Positions 54,636-64,000 of a stretch of DNA of 64,000 nucleotides are shown here, piece by piece. The notes below the pieces were generated by a model that was given only the letters and a program-made list of their open reading frames with translations, was not told the origin of the DNA and searched no databases. How positions within the stretch are numbered: the first letter of the stretch is position 1; each line of letters begins with the position of its first letter. The position numbers and the translations under genes are program-made. Source of the stretch: CAZLHO01 sp964559455 (lineage in GTDB: Bacteria > Krumholzibacteriota > Krumholzibacteriia > LZORAL124-64-63); contig CAZLHO010000007.1 in the NCBI GenBank assembly GCA_964559455.1, positions 18,257 to 82,256 on the forward strand, written 5' to 3'.

Positions 54636-56033
54636 ATGGTCGCCGTGAAACGCCTGGTCACGCGCATGAGGGCGAGCCGCCTGCAGGACCTGCTGCTGGC
54701 CGTCCTCGCGGTGACGACGACGCTGCTGCTCGGCGCGAGCATCAACATCGTCGTCCACCTGCTGCGCTACGTGCGGGCGCTGCGCGCCGGCGACGCCGCG
54801 GCAGCGATGGCCGCGCTCGGTCCCTACCCGCTGTACTGGTCCCTCGTCTCGATGGTGCTCTTCGTGATCGCCGGCTGGGTCTTCTGGACCCTGGTCAAGC
54901 GCCGGCAGATCGACCAGCTGCGCCTGCGCCGCTCGGAGCAGAAGTACCGCAACATCATCAACCACGCCGGCGAGGCCATCTTCCTGCTGGACGAGGCGGG
55001 GCGCGTGCTGGAGTGGAACAAGATGGCCGAGCTGCTCTTCGACGTGCCCCGGCGCAACGTGCTGGGCCGGCCCTTCCGCGACATCCACATCTGCTACGGC
55101 ATCGAGATCGACAAGGCCATGGCCGACGCGGCGCGCCTGAACCGGAGCCTGAGCTTCGAATTCCCCCTGCGCCGTCTCGACGCCCAGTCGGGCCTACTCT
55201 CGATGACCGTCTCGCCGATCAGCGGCGACAGCCGACGCGTCGACGATCCCCGGGCCGGCGGCGATGCGCCCACCTTCGTGCTCATCGCCCGCGACATCAC
55301 CTCGGAGAAGCAGCTCGAGACGAAGATGAGCGAGACCGAGAAGCTGGCGAGCATCGGCCAGCTCGCCGCCGGCATCGCCCACCAGCTGAACACGCCGCTG
55401 GGTTCGATCCTGCTCTCGGCGCAGATGCTCGAGGAGACGAACCGCTCCGATGAGGACGCCGAGGATCTGAGCCGGATCATCCGCCAGACCGAGCAATGCC
55501 GGAACATCATCAAGGGGCTGCTCAACTTCGCCCGACCCTCGGGCCGCGAGCGCAACCCGCAGCGGCTGGCCGACCTGGCCCGCGACACCATCTTCCTGAT
55601 GGAGAAGAACATCAAGCTGGCCGGCGTCGAGGTGGCGATCGACGAGCGCGAGGAGATAGTGATCCTCGGCAACCGCAACGAGCTGGACCAGGTCTTCTTC
55701 AACCTGCTGGCCAACTCGCTGGACGCCATGCCCGCCGGCGGCCGCATCGACATCGTGCTGGAGAGCGGAGCCGAGGGCGAGGCGCGCGTGATCTTCGAGG
55801 ACAGCGGCGAGGGCATCCCCGAGGAGCAGCGCGAGAAGGTCTTCCTGCCCTTCTTCACCACGAAGGAGTACGGCAAGGGCACGGGCCTGGGCCTGTCGAT
55901 CCTGGCGCGGATCATCCACGAGCACGGCGGGACGATCGAACTCGAGCGGGGAGAGGCCGGCGGCGCCCGCTTCGTGATGACCTTCCCCCGGTCGGGCGCG
56001 GCGTCCCGGCCGCGATCGGAGTCCCGGCCATGA
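54636..56033 (+). CDS. Membrane PAS histidine kinase
   Basis: A 465-residue kinase with two membrane helices (about 18-43 and 67-87) flanking a short external loop of about 25 residues, so ligand sensing is probably not periplasmic. A PAS domain covers about 98-225 (IINHAGEAIFLLDEAGRVLEWN). The phospho-acceptor is His249 (AAGIAHQLNTPLG). The ATPase domain has NLLANSLDAM, DSGEGIP and GTGLGLSILARI. No response regulator is adjacent. It starts 23 bases after parB with GGAG upstream and overlaps the M23 peptidase start (ATGA), so it belongs to the parAB-envelope operon. Confidence 0.9.
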   Translation: MVAVKRLVTRMRASRLQDLLLAVLAVTTTLLLGASINIVVHLLRYVRALRAGDAAAAMAALGPYPLYWSLVSMVLFVIAGWVFWTLVKRRQIDQLRLRRSEQKYRNIINHAGEAIFLLDEAGRVLEWNKMAELLFDVPRRNVLGRPFRDIHICYGIEIDKAMADAARLNRSLSFEFPLRRLDAQSGLLSMTVSPISGDSRRVDDPRAGGDAPTFVLIARDITSEKQLETKMSETEKLASIGQLAAGIAHQLNTPLGSILLSAQMLEETNRSDEDAEDLSRIIRQTEQCRNIIKGLLNFARPSGRERNPQRLADLARDTIFLMEKNIKLAGVEVAIDEREEIVILGNRNELDQVFFNLLANSLDAMPAGGRIDIVLESGAEGEARVIFEDSGEGIPEEQREKVFLPFFTTKEYGKGTGLGLSILARIIHEHGGTIELERGEAGGARFVMTFPRSGAASRPRSESRP

Positions 56034-56884
56034 GCCTGAAGATTCCCCGCCGCACCCGGATCCTGGTCGCGCCCGACGACGAGCGGCCCACCCGCGAATA
56101 CGTGCTCGGCCGCGGCACGGTGGTGACCCTGCTGGCCGTGCTGGCGGCGCTGGTCGTCCTGGTCGCGGCGATGGCCGTCAGCTTCGGCGGCCTGATGGCG
56201 CGGAGCTGGCGGATGGCCGAGCTGGAGGGCGAACTGATCGCCTCGCGGTCGCAGATGAGCCGCGTGCATGAGATGGAGCGGGAGCTGACGCGGATGCGGG
56301 AGTTCCAGGAGAGCCTGCTGACGATGCTGGGCGTGACGCCGCAGGGAGAACTGGACCGCGACACCCTGGTCGCGGGCGCGGCCACCGGGGCCGCCGCCGG
56401 GCAGCCCCGCCCCGGCGCCGAATCCGTCGCCCCGCCCGCCGGCGAGGCGATGAGCCTGGCCGAATCGGCGGCTCTGCTGATGACACCGCCCCCGGACATC
56501 TGGCCGGTGGCCGGATACGTCACGAGGGAGTACGATCCCGGGGACATCCCCAACGCCGAACGGCCCCACCGGGGCATCGATCTCGTCGCCCCGGTCGGAA
56601 CGCCGGTGCGCGCCGCCGGCCGCGGCGTGGTGCTGACGGCCGCCTGGGACGAATATCTGGGAAACTATGTTGAAATCCGGCACGGTTTCGGTTACGTAAC
56701 CGTCTACGGCCATTGCGAGACCCTGGCCGTCCGTCCCGGGGATCGGGTCGATCGCGGCCAGACCGTCGGCACCCTCGGCGGCACCGGCCAGGTCAGCGCC
56801 CCGCACCTGCATTTCGAGGTCTGGAAGGGGGACGCCGCGGTGGACCCCCGCAGCGTCATTCAGGGAGATCCGCCGACGGGATGA
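56030..56884 (+). CDS. M23 (LytM-like) peptidase, membrane-anchored
   Basis: A 284-residue protein with an N-terminal membrane anchor (about 29-51), a coiled coil (about 57-98), an Ala/Pro linker and an M23 domain from about 155. Zinc ligands and catalytic histidines are present: H180 and D184 (HRGIDL), H228 (VYGHCE), and H259/H261 (PHLHF). It is therefore likely an active peptidoglycan endopeptidase rather than a degenerate activator. The start overlaps the kinase stop. Bactofilin follows after 101 bases, a pairing seen in many bacteria where the two shape the cell wall. Confidence 0.92.
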   Translation: MSLKIPRRTRILVAPDDERPTREYVLGRGTVVTLLAVLAALVVLVAAMAVSFGGLMARSWRMAELEGELIASRSQMSRVHEMERELTRMREFQESLLTMLGVTPQGELDRDTLVAGAATGAAAGQPRPGAESVAPPAGEAMSLAESAALLMTPPPDIWPVAGYVTREYDPGDIPNAERPHRGIDLVAPVGTPVRAAGRGVVLTAAWDEYLGNYVEIRHGFGYVTVYGHCETLAVRPGDRVDRGQTVGTLGGTGQVSAPHLHFEVWKGDAAVDPRSVIQGDPPTG

Positions 56885-56985
56885 CCGTCCGGCCGATAAT
56901 TCGACGACGAGAGCGCCGCCGGCTTCCGCGCCGCGGCAGAACGGCAGCCCCGACGCGGCTGCGGAGCAGATCAGGAGGAACGCGC

Positions 56986-57411
56986 ATGTTCGGTAAGGAC
57001 GCCGAGGGCAACGAGGTCGACAAGGGACAGACCTCCATCCTGGCCCAGGGATGCAAGTTCGACGGCAACATCGAGGTTAAGGGCGCCTTCCGCGTGGAGG
57101 GCGAGTTCAAGGGGACGGTGCAGACCCCCGAGAACCTCATCATCGGCAAGACCGGCGTCATCCACGCCCAGGTCAAGGTGAAGAACGCCATCATCGCCGG
57201 CCAGCTCTTCGGCAACATCGATGCCGAGAACAAGATCGAGCTGCAGAGCGGTTCGCACGTCGAAGGCGACATCCGCACCAAGCGGCTGGTCATCGACGAG
57301 GGCGTCTTCTTCGAGGGCAACTGCAGCATGGGCGGCGAGCACCGTCGCACCCCCGCGCCGCAGCCGGGCGCACCTGCCGTCGCGCCCCGGGCCCCGCAGC
57401 CCGGCAAGTAG
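56986..57411 (+). CDS. Bactofilin
   Basis: A 141-residue bactofilin (polymer-forming cytoskeletal protein). The core (about 12-115) has the repeated right-handed beta-helix pattern: GQTSILAQGCKFDGNIEVKG, GEFKGTVQTPENLIIGKTG, VHIAQVKVKN-like strands, and GSHVEGDIRTKRLVIDEGVFFEGNCSM. The C-terminal tail is Pro/Ala-rich (HRRTPAPQPGAPAVAPRAP). Bactofilins polymerise without nucleotide, often at the membrane, and recruit peptidoglycan enzymes. The ATG at 56986 has CAGGAGGAA upstream. Confidence 0.93.
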   Translation: MFGKDAEGNEVDKGQTSILAQGCKFDGNIEVKGAFRVEGEFKGTVQTPENLIIGKTGVIHAQVKVKNAIIAGQLFGNIDAENKIELQSGSHVEGDIRTKRLVIDEGVFFEGNCSMGGEHRRTPAPQPGAPAVAPRAPQPGK

Positions 57412-57486
57412 ACGACGTCAACCCGTCGGTCCCGGTCGTGTTGAGGCCGCGGATGCGGTTGCAGATGTGTGCAGTCTGATGATCGG

Positions 57487-57514
57487 TTGACAATCGCCGG
57501 AGTTGGCCTATCTA
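57487..57514 (+). promoter_or_regulatory. Promoter candidate for the atp operon
   Basis: TTGACA (57487-57492) and TATCTA (57509-57514), 16-base spacer, in the 172-bp gap between bactofilin and the first atp gene. The leader is about 62 bases. Confidence 0.6.
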
Positions 57515-57583
57515 TTGTGCCCGGCCACGACGCCCGCCTCTGCGCGCCCGTGGCCGGCGACATTTTGCAGGAAGGGTCCCGAG

Positions 57584-57835
57584 ATGGGCTCCGATCCCGG
57601 CGGCCGCGGCGACAGGAACCGGGAGCGCGGTCGGCAGATGCGCGAGGTCGGCATCTTCACCGCCATCCCGATGATGCTGGCCGTGGGGCCGGTCCTGGGC
57701 TACCTGATCGGCCACTGGGCCGGCGGGCGCTGGGGAAACGGGACGACCTGGGAGGCCGTGGGCGCGATCCTCGGCCTGGCCGCCTCGATCCGGCAGGTCT
57801 GGTTGATCCTGAAGCAGCACGGCGGTCGTCGATGA
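57584..57835 (+). CDS. AtpZ/AtpI-family protein
   Basis: An 83-residue protein with two membrane helices (about 22-43 and 55-73). The Gly-rich VGPVLGYLIGHWAGGRWGNG is the AtpZ/AtpI signature. The family is a calcium/magnesium channel-like accessory protein encoded ahead of F-type ATP synthase subunits. The start at 57584 has GGAAGGG upstream. It overlaps the next gene by four bases. Confidence 0.82.
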   Translation: MGSDPGGRGDRNRERGRQMREVGIFTAIPMMLAVGPVLGYLIGHWAGGRWGNGTTWEAVGAILGLAASIRQVWLILKQHGGRR

Positions 57836-58230
57836 TCACCCGGAACCTGAAGTTGACCCGCGTCTGCACGACCGGCCTGGCCGTGGCCGCCTACCCGGTG
57901 CTTCGCGTCGTGGTCGATCCGGCCTTCGCCAACGCCTTCCTGGCCGCGGCGCTCTGGGCGGTGGCGGGTTTCTGGCTGATCGAGCTCCTGGTGGGCGTGG
58001 CCCTGCTGCCCCCGGGCTCGGCCCGGCCCCGACGGCGGGTCGCGTTGCTGACGGCGGGCAAGCTGGTTCTCTACGCCGTCGGCGTGATCGCCCTGATCCG
58101 CGGACTGGTGCAGCCCTACGGGGCGCTGGCGGGATTTTCCTTGTTGCTTGTGGTGCTGGTCGTGACCAATTTTGCGGGAGCTTCACGGCGGATGCGGACT
58201 CCAGCGGGCGGACGAGATGGCGATGACTGA
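57832..58230 (+). CDS. atpI: ATP synthase subunit I-like membrane protein
   Basis: A 132-residue protein with four membrane helices and positively charged loops, encoded in the atpI slot between AtpZ and atpB. No strong motif is visible, so the assignment rests on topology, size and context; AtpI proteins help assemble the c-ring. Start and stop both overlap the neighbouring genes (ATGA at its start; atpB begins 14 bases before its stop), a sign of tight coupling. Confidence 0.65.
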   Translation: MITRNLKLTRVCTTGLAVAAYPVLRVVVDPAFANAFLAAALWAVAGFWLIELLVGVALLPPGSARPRRRVALLTAGKLVLYAVGVIALIRGLVQPYGALAGFSLLLVVLVVTNFAGASRRMRTPAGGRDGDD

Positions 58231-59206
58231 CTCGAAACGCTTCCTGACCACGGCCCTGCTCTGCGCAGCCTGCGCCTTCGCCCTCCCGGCGGCGGCCCAG
58301 GACGACGGCCACGGCCACGCCGACCCGGCCGCGCAGGTCGAGGAGCACGCCGCGGCCGACGCGCATGGCGACGCCCAGACCCACGCCGCCGACGCCGAGG
58401 AAGGCCACGGCGGCGGGCACGAAGCCGATCCCTACCACCTGCTGAACCTGGTCGGCGTCGCCACCGGACTGATGGCCGGCGACGGCGCTCCCGCGTCGGA
58501 CTCGATCCTGGTCCGCTTCCAGGACCCCATCTTCTCGGCCCTGGCCTCGCTGATCATCGTGCTGCTCTTCGCCCGCGTCTACATGCGGCGCACGCAGGAT
58601 CCCACGCGGCTGCAGGCGGCCGTCGAGATCGTGGTCGGCGGACTCTACAACCTCTTCGAGAACGTCATCGGCCCCACGGCCCGGCGCTACACGCCCTACC
58701 TGGGCACGCTCTTCCTCTTCATCCTGATCAACAACCTGATGGGGCTGGTGCCCCTGCTGCACGCCTCGACCTCGTCGATCAACACGACGCTGGCGCTGGC
58801 GCTCTGCACCTTCTTCTACGTGCAGTACATCGGGATCAAGGAGAACGGGCCGCTGGGCTACCTGCACCACATGGCCGGGTCGCCCCGCAGCGGCGTCGAG
58901 TGGGCCTTCGTGCCGCTGATGTTCCCCCTGCACCTGCTCGGCGAGTTCATCAAGCCCGTCAGCCTGAGCCTGCGTCTCTTCGGCAACGTGATGGGCGAGG
59001 ACAAGCTGATCGCGGTCTTCATCATCCTGGGCGCCGGCATGTTCTCGGCGCTGCACCTGCCCTTCGGCCTGCCGATCCAGGTGCCGATCATGTTCCTGGC
59101 GATCCTGACCAGCACCATCCAGGCGCTGGTCTTCACGTTGCTGTCCACGGTCTACATCGCCCTCATGCTGCCCCACCACGAAGATGGCGAGGCGCACGGG
59201 CATTAA
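58217..59206 (+). CDS. atpB: F-type ATP synthase subunit a, with His/Asp-rich N-terminal extension
   Basis: A 329-residue proton channel subunit. The essential arginine lies in SLSLRLFGNVMGED. The helices typical of subunit a follow from about residue 105 (PIFSALASLIIVLLFARVYM). The N-terminus is unusual: a signal-like segment (about 8-27, LTTALLCAACAFALPAAA) and about 45 residues dominated by His, Asp, Glu and Ala (29-74), probably placed outside the membrane. Subunit a without this is normally about 250 residues. A second ATG lies six bases further on (58223). Confidence 0.94.
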   Translation: MAMTDSKRFLTTALLCAACAFALPAAAQDDGHGHADPAAQVEEHAAADAHGDAQTHAADAEEGHGGGHEADPYHLLNLVGVATGLMAGDGAPASDSILVRFQDPIFSALASLIIVLLFARVYMRRTQDPTRLQAAVEIVVGGLYNLFENVIGPTARRYTPYLGTLFLFILINNLMGLVPLLHASTSSINTTLALALCTFFYVQYIGIKENGPLGYLHHMAGSPRSGVEWAFVPLMFPLHLLGEFIKPVSLSLRLFGNVMGEDKLIAVFIILGAGMFSALHLPFGLPIQVPIMFLAILTSTIQALVFTLLSTVYIALMLPHHEDGEAHGH

Positions 59207-59267
59207 CCCGGAGGGTACTCCGGAAGCAGGCGGGCAACCGCCCGGCAAACCCCGTTAAGGAGGCACA

Positions 59268-59492
59268 ATGGAACTGCTAGGTTTGGCTCTCCCCCTCGGT
59301 GTCGGCATCGCCGCCGTCGGTTCCGGTCTCGGCCTGGGCCGCGCGATCGGATCCGCCATGGAGGCCATGGGCCGTCAGCCCGAGGCGATCGGCCAGATCC
59401 AGACCGCGATGATCATCGGCTGCGCCTTCATCGAGGCCCTGACGATCTACGCGCTGCTTTCCGTCATCCTGTTGATGGGCAAGCTGGGCTAG
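59268..59492 (+). CDS. atpE: F-type ATP synthase subunit c
   Basis: A 74-residue hairpin subunit forming the rotor ring. Helix 1 is GVGIAAVGSGLGLGRAIG, the polar loop is GRQPEA, and helix 2 carries the ion-binding glutamate in GCAFIEALTIYALL. The residues around that glutamate are Ala-Leu rather than the Ser-Thr of sodium-type rings, and Leu replaces the Gln of helix 1, so proton coupling is predicted. The ATG at 59268 has AAGGAGG six bases upstream, the strongest ribosome site in the operon, fitting the high copy number of c. Confidence 0.96.
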   Translation: MELLGLALPLGVGIAAVGSGLGLGRAIGSAMEAMGRQPEAIGQIQTAMIIGCAFIEALTIYALLSVILLMGKLG

Positions 59493-59502
59493 ACCCGCGC
59501 CG

Positions 59503-59529
59503 CTCCCCCGCGCTCCGGCGCGCGGGGAG
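59503..59529 (+). other. GC-rich hairpin between atpE and atpF
   Basis: CTCCCC(C)GCG pairs with CGCGGGGAG (59503-59529), 11 bases after the atpE stop, without a T-run. It may stabilise the atpE message or attenuate read-through so that subunit c is made in excess. Confidence 0.45.
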
Positions 59530-59594
59530 GGCGTTCGCCCCGTCCCCGGCAGAGGCCGCGGGACGTGTTCCGTCGACACCGGAAGGTTCACGGC

Positions 59595-60086
59595 ATGCAT
59601 ATCGATTTTCCGGTCCTGCTGACCACCGTCCTCGGGTTCCTGATCGTCGTCTGGATCCTGCGCAAGTACGCGTGGAATCCGATCCTCGATCTGCTCGACG
59701 CGCGGCGCGAGAAGATCCGCGCCGATTTCGCCGAGGCCGACGGCGCCCGGTCCGAGGCCGAGAAGCTGAAGGGCGACTTCGAGCTCCAGCTCTCGGAGAT
59801 CAAGGTCATCGAGCGAGAGCGCGTGCAGGAGGCGGCCAAGCAGGGCGAGGAGCTGGCCGGCCGCATCCGCAGCGAGGCGCAGCAGAAGGCCGAGGCCTCG
59901 CTGGCCAAGGCCCGCACCGACATCGAGGTCGAGACCCAGAAGGCCCAGGTGGGACTGCGCGACGACGTGGTCGACCTGGCCCTGGGCGCGGCCGAGAAGC
60001 TGATCGGGGCGAAGCTCGACGACGAGGCGCACCGCCGCCTGATCCGCGAGTACATCGACGAGCTCGGAGGGACGCGCCATGCGTAA
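59595..60086 (+). CDS. atpF: F-type ATP synthase subunit b
   Basis: A 163-residue stalk subunit. The N-terminal membrane helix (FPVLLTTVLGFLIVVWILRKYAW) is followed by a long charged helix through about residue 140, the usual coiled coil. The C-terminus (VDLALGAAEKLIGAKLDDEAHRRLIREYI) binds subunit delta. The ATG at 59595 has GGAAGG upstream; a GTG 30 bases earlier is less likely. It overlaps atpH by eight bases. Confidence 0.93.
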   Translation: MHIDFPVLLTTVLGFLIVVWILRKYAWNPILDLLDARREKIRADFAEADGARSEAEKLKGDFELQLSEIKVIERERVQEAAKQGEELAGRIRSEAQQKAEASLAKARTDIEVETQKAQVGLRDDVVDLALGAAEKLIGAKLDDEAHRRLIREYIDELGGTRHA

Positions 60087-60633
60087 CCGCGCCGTCGCCG
60101 GCCGCTACGCCCGGGCGCTGCTGGAGGTCTGCCTGGAACAGGGCGTCCTCGAGGGCGTGGCCGAGTCGTACGCCGCCGTCGCCGCGGCCCTGGACGAGCA
60201 CCCCCGGCTCGGGGCGATGCTCTCCGGTCCCCAGATCGCCGAGGACGACAAGAAGGCGCTGCTGGAGAAGGTCTTCGGCGACAAGGTGGAGCCGGTGCTG
60301 CTGCGCTTCTTCCACCTGCTGATCGACAAGCGGCGCATCGACGGACTGCGCGACATCGCCGAGGAGTTCCACCTGCTGGCCGAGGAGGCCCAGGGCCGGC
60401 GCTTCGCCTTCGTCGAGACGGCGGTGCCCCTGCCCGACGACCTGGCCGGGGCGTTGCGCGAGAAGCTCTCGGCCGTCACCGGCAAGCGGATCGACCTCGA
60501 GACGAAGGTCGACCCCTCCGTGATCGGCGGCGTCAGGGTGACCATGGGCGACCGGGTCATCGACGGGACCGTCCGCACCAACATGGCCCGGCTGCGCCAG
60601 CGGCTGCTGGAGGCCGACGTCCGCTCCGGCTGA
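60079..60633 (+). CDS. atpH: F-type ATP synthase subunit delta
   Basis: A 184-residue delta (OSCP-like) subunit linking the stalk to F1. The helical N-terminal domain starts NRAVAGRYARALLEV, and the C-terminal part contains VIGGVRVTMGDRVIDGTVRTNMARL, the typical family ending. The start overlaps atpF. The length is normal. Confidence 0.94.
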   Translation: MRNRAVAGRYARALLEVCLEQGVLEGVAESYAAVAAALDEHPRLGAMLSGPQIAEDDKKALLEKVFGDKVEPVLLRFFHLLIDKRRIDGLRDIAEEFHLLAEEAQGRRFAFVETAVPLPDDLAGALREKLSAVTGKRIDLETKVDPSVIGGVRVTMGDRVIDGTVRTNMARLRQRLLEADVRSG

Positions 60634-60663
60634 ACCCGGGGCGGCTGAACGAGGAGACCGCAC

Positions 60664-62169
<1,506 letters not shown>

Positions 62170-62172
62170 ATC

Positions 62173-63045
<873 letters not shown>

Positions 63046-63093
63046 CCGTCGCACCGTGGCCCCTGCCGGGGCCGGCAAGGAGAAGAGAAGGAC

Positions 63094-64000
<907 letters not shown>

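Overview
The window is a chromosomal segment from a high-GC bacterium that contains the replication origin neighbourhood. No insertion sequence, prophage, CRISPR array, rRNA operon or complete tRNA gene was seen. Three predicted secreted proteins end in FlgD-like (T9SS type A-like) C-terminal domains with NPF(N) motifs. Together with bactofilin, DciA and an M29-like aminopeptidase pair, this suggests a Gram-negative lineage related to the FCB supergroup, for example Eisenbacteria, Krumholzibacteriota or similar. That placement is inference; no marker tree could be run.

Left arm, 1-19 kb: accessory and metabolic genes on both strands. These are a partial UbiD-type decarboxylase, an ECF sigma factor with a small membrane partner, a methyltransferase, AIM24, a secreted 5'-nucleotidase, a TlyA-like methyltransferase lacking its S4 domain, a GT-C-like membrane protein, an isocitrate dehydrogenase-family enzyme, DUF309, a secreted GEVED protein, tandem aminopeptidases, DinB and a large secreted subtilisin. 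19-34 kb, mostly minus strand: a sensor kinase/NtrC pair, PAP2-like and DUF2270 membrane proteins, a 3'-5' exonuclease, a branched-chain aminotransferase, an MFS transporter, HflX, an ABC-F protein, an AraC regulator and a secreted protein directly behind gyrA.

Origin core, 35-44 kb: gyrA, gyrB, dciA, recF, dnaN and dnaA all run leftward. From 44.27 kb rpmH, rnpA, yidD, yidC, khpB, mnmE, mnmG, rsmG, parA, parB, a histidine kinase, an M23 peptidase, bactofilin and the F-type ATP synthase operon all run rightward. The divergence point at 43.8-44.27 kb is AT-rich and carries an inverted pair of perfect DnaA boxes, so it is the best oriC candidate. A second inverted pair of perfect DnaA boxes plus two perfect 16-bp parS palindromes lies 8.8 kb away, just upstream of parA.

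The genes therefore link initiation (DnaA, DnaN, DciA), topology (gyrase), origin segregation (ParABS) and probably an envelope/cytoskeletal module (kinase, LytM peptidase, bactofilin), followed by energy generation. The most interesting items are the dual DnaA-box architecture with parS, the parAB-kinase-LytM-bactofilin arrangement, an uncharacterised run of hairpins at 1.86-2.10 kb, and an AT-rich, G/T-biased island between mnmE and mnmG.
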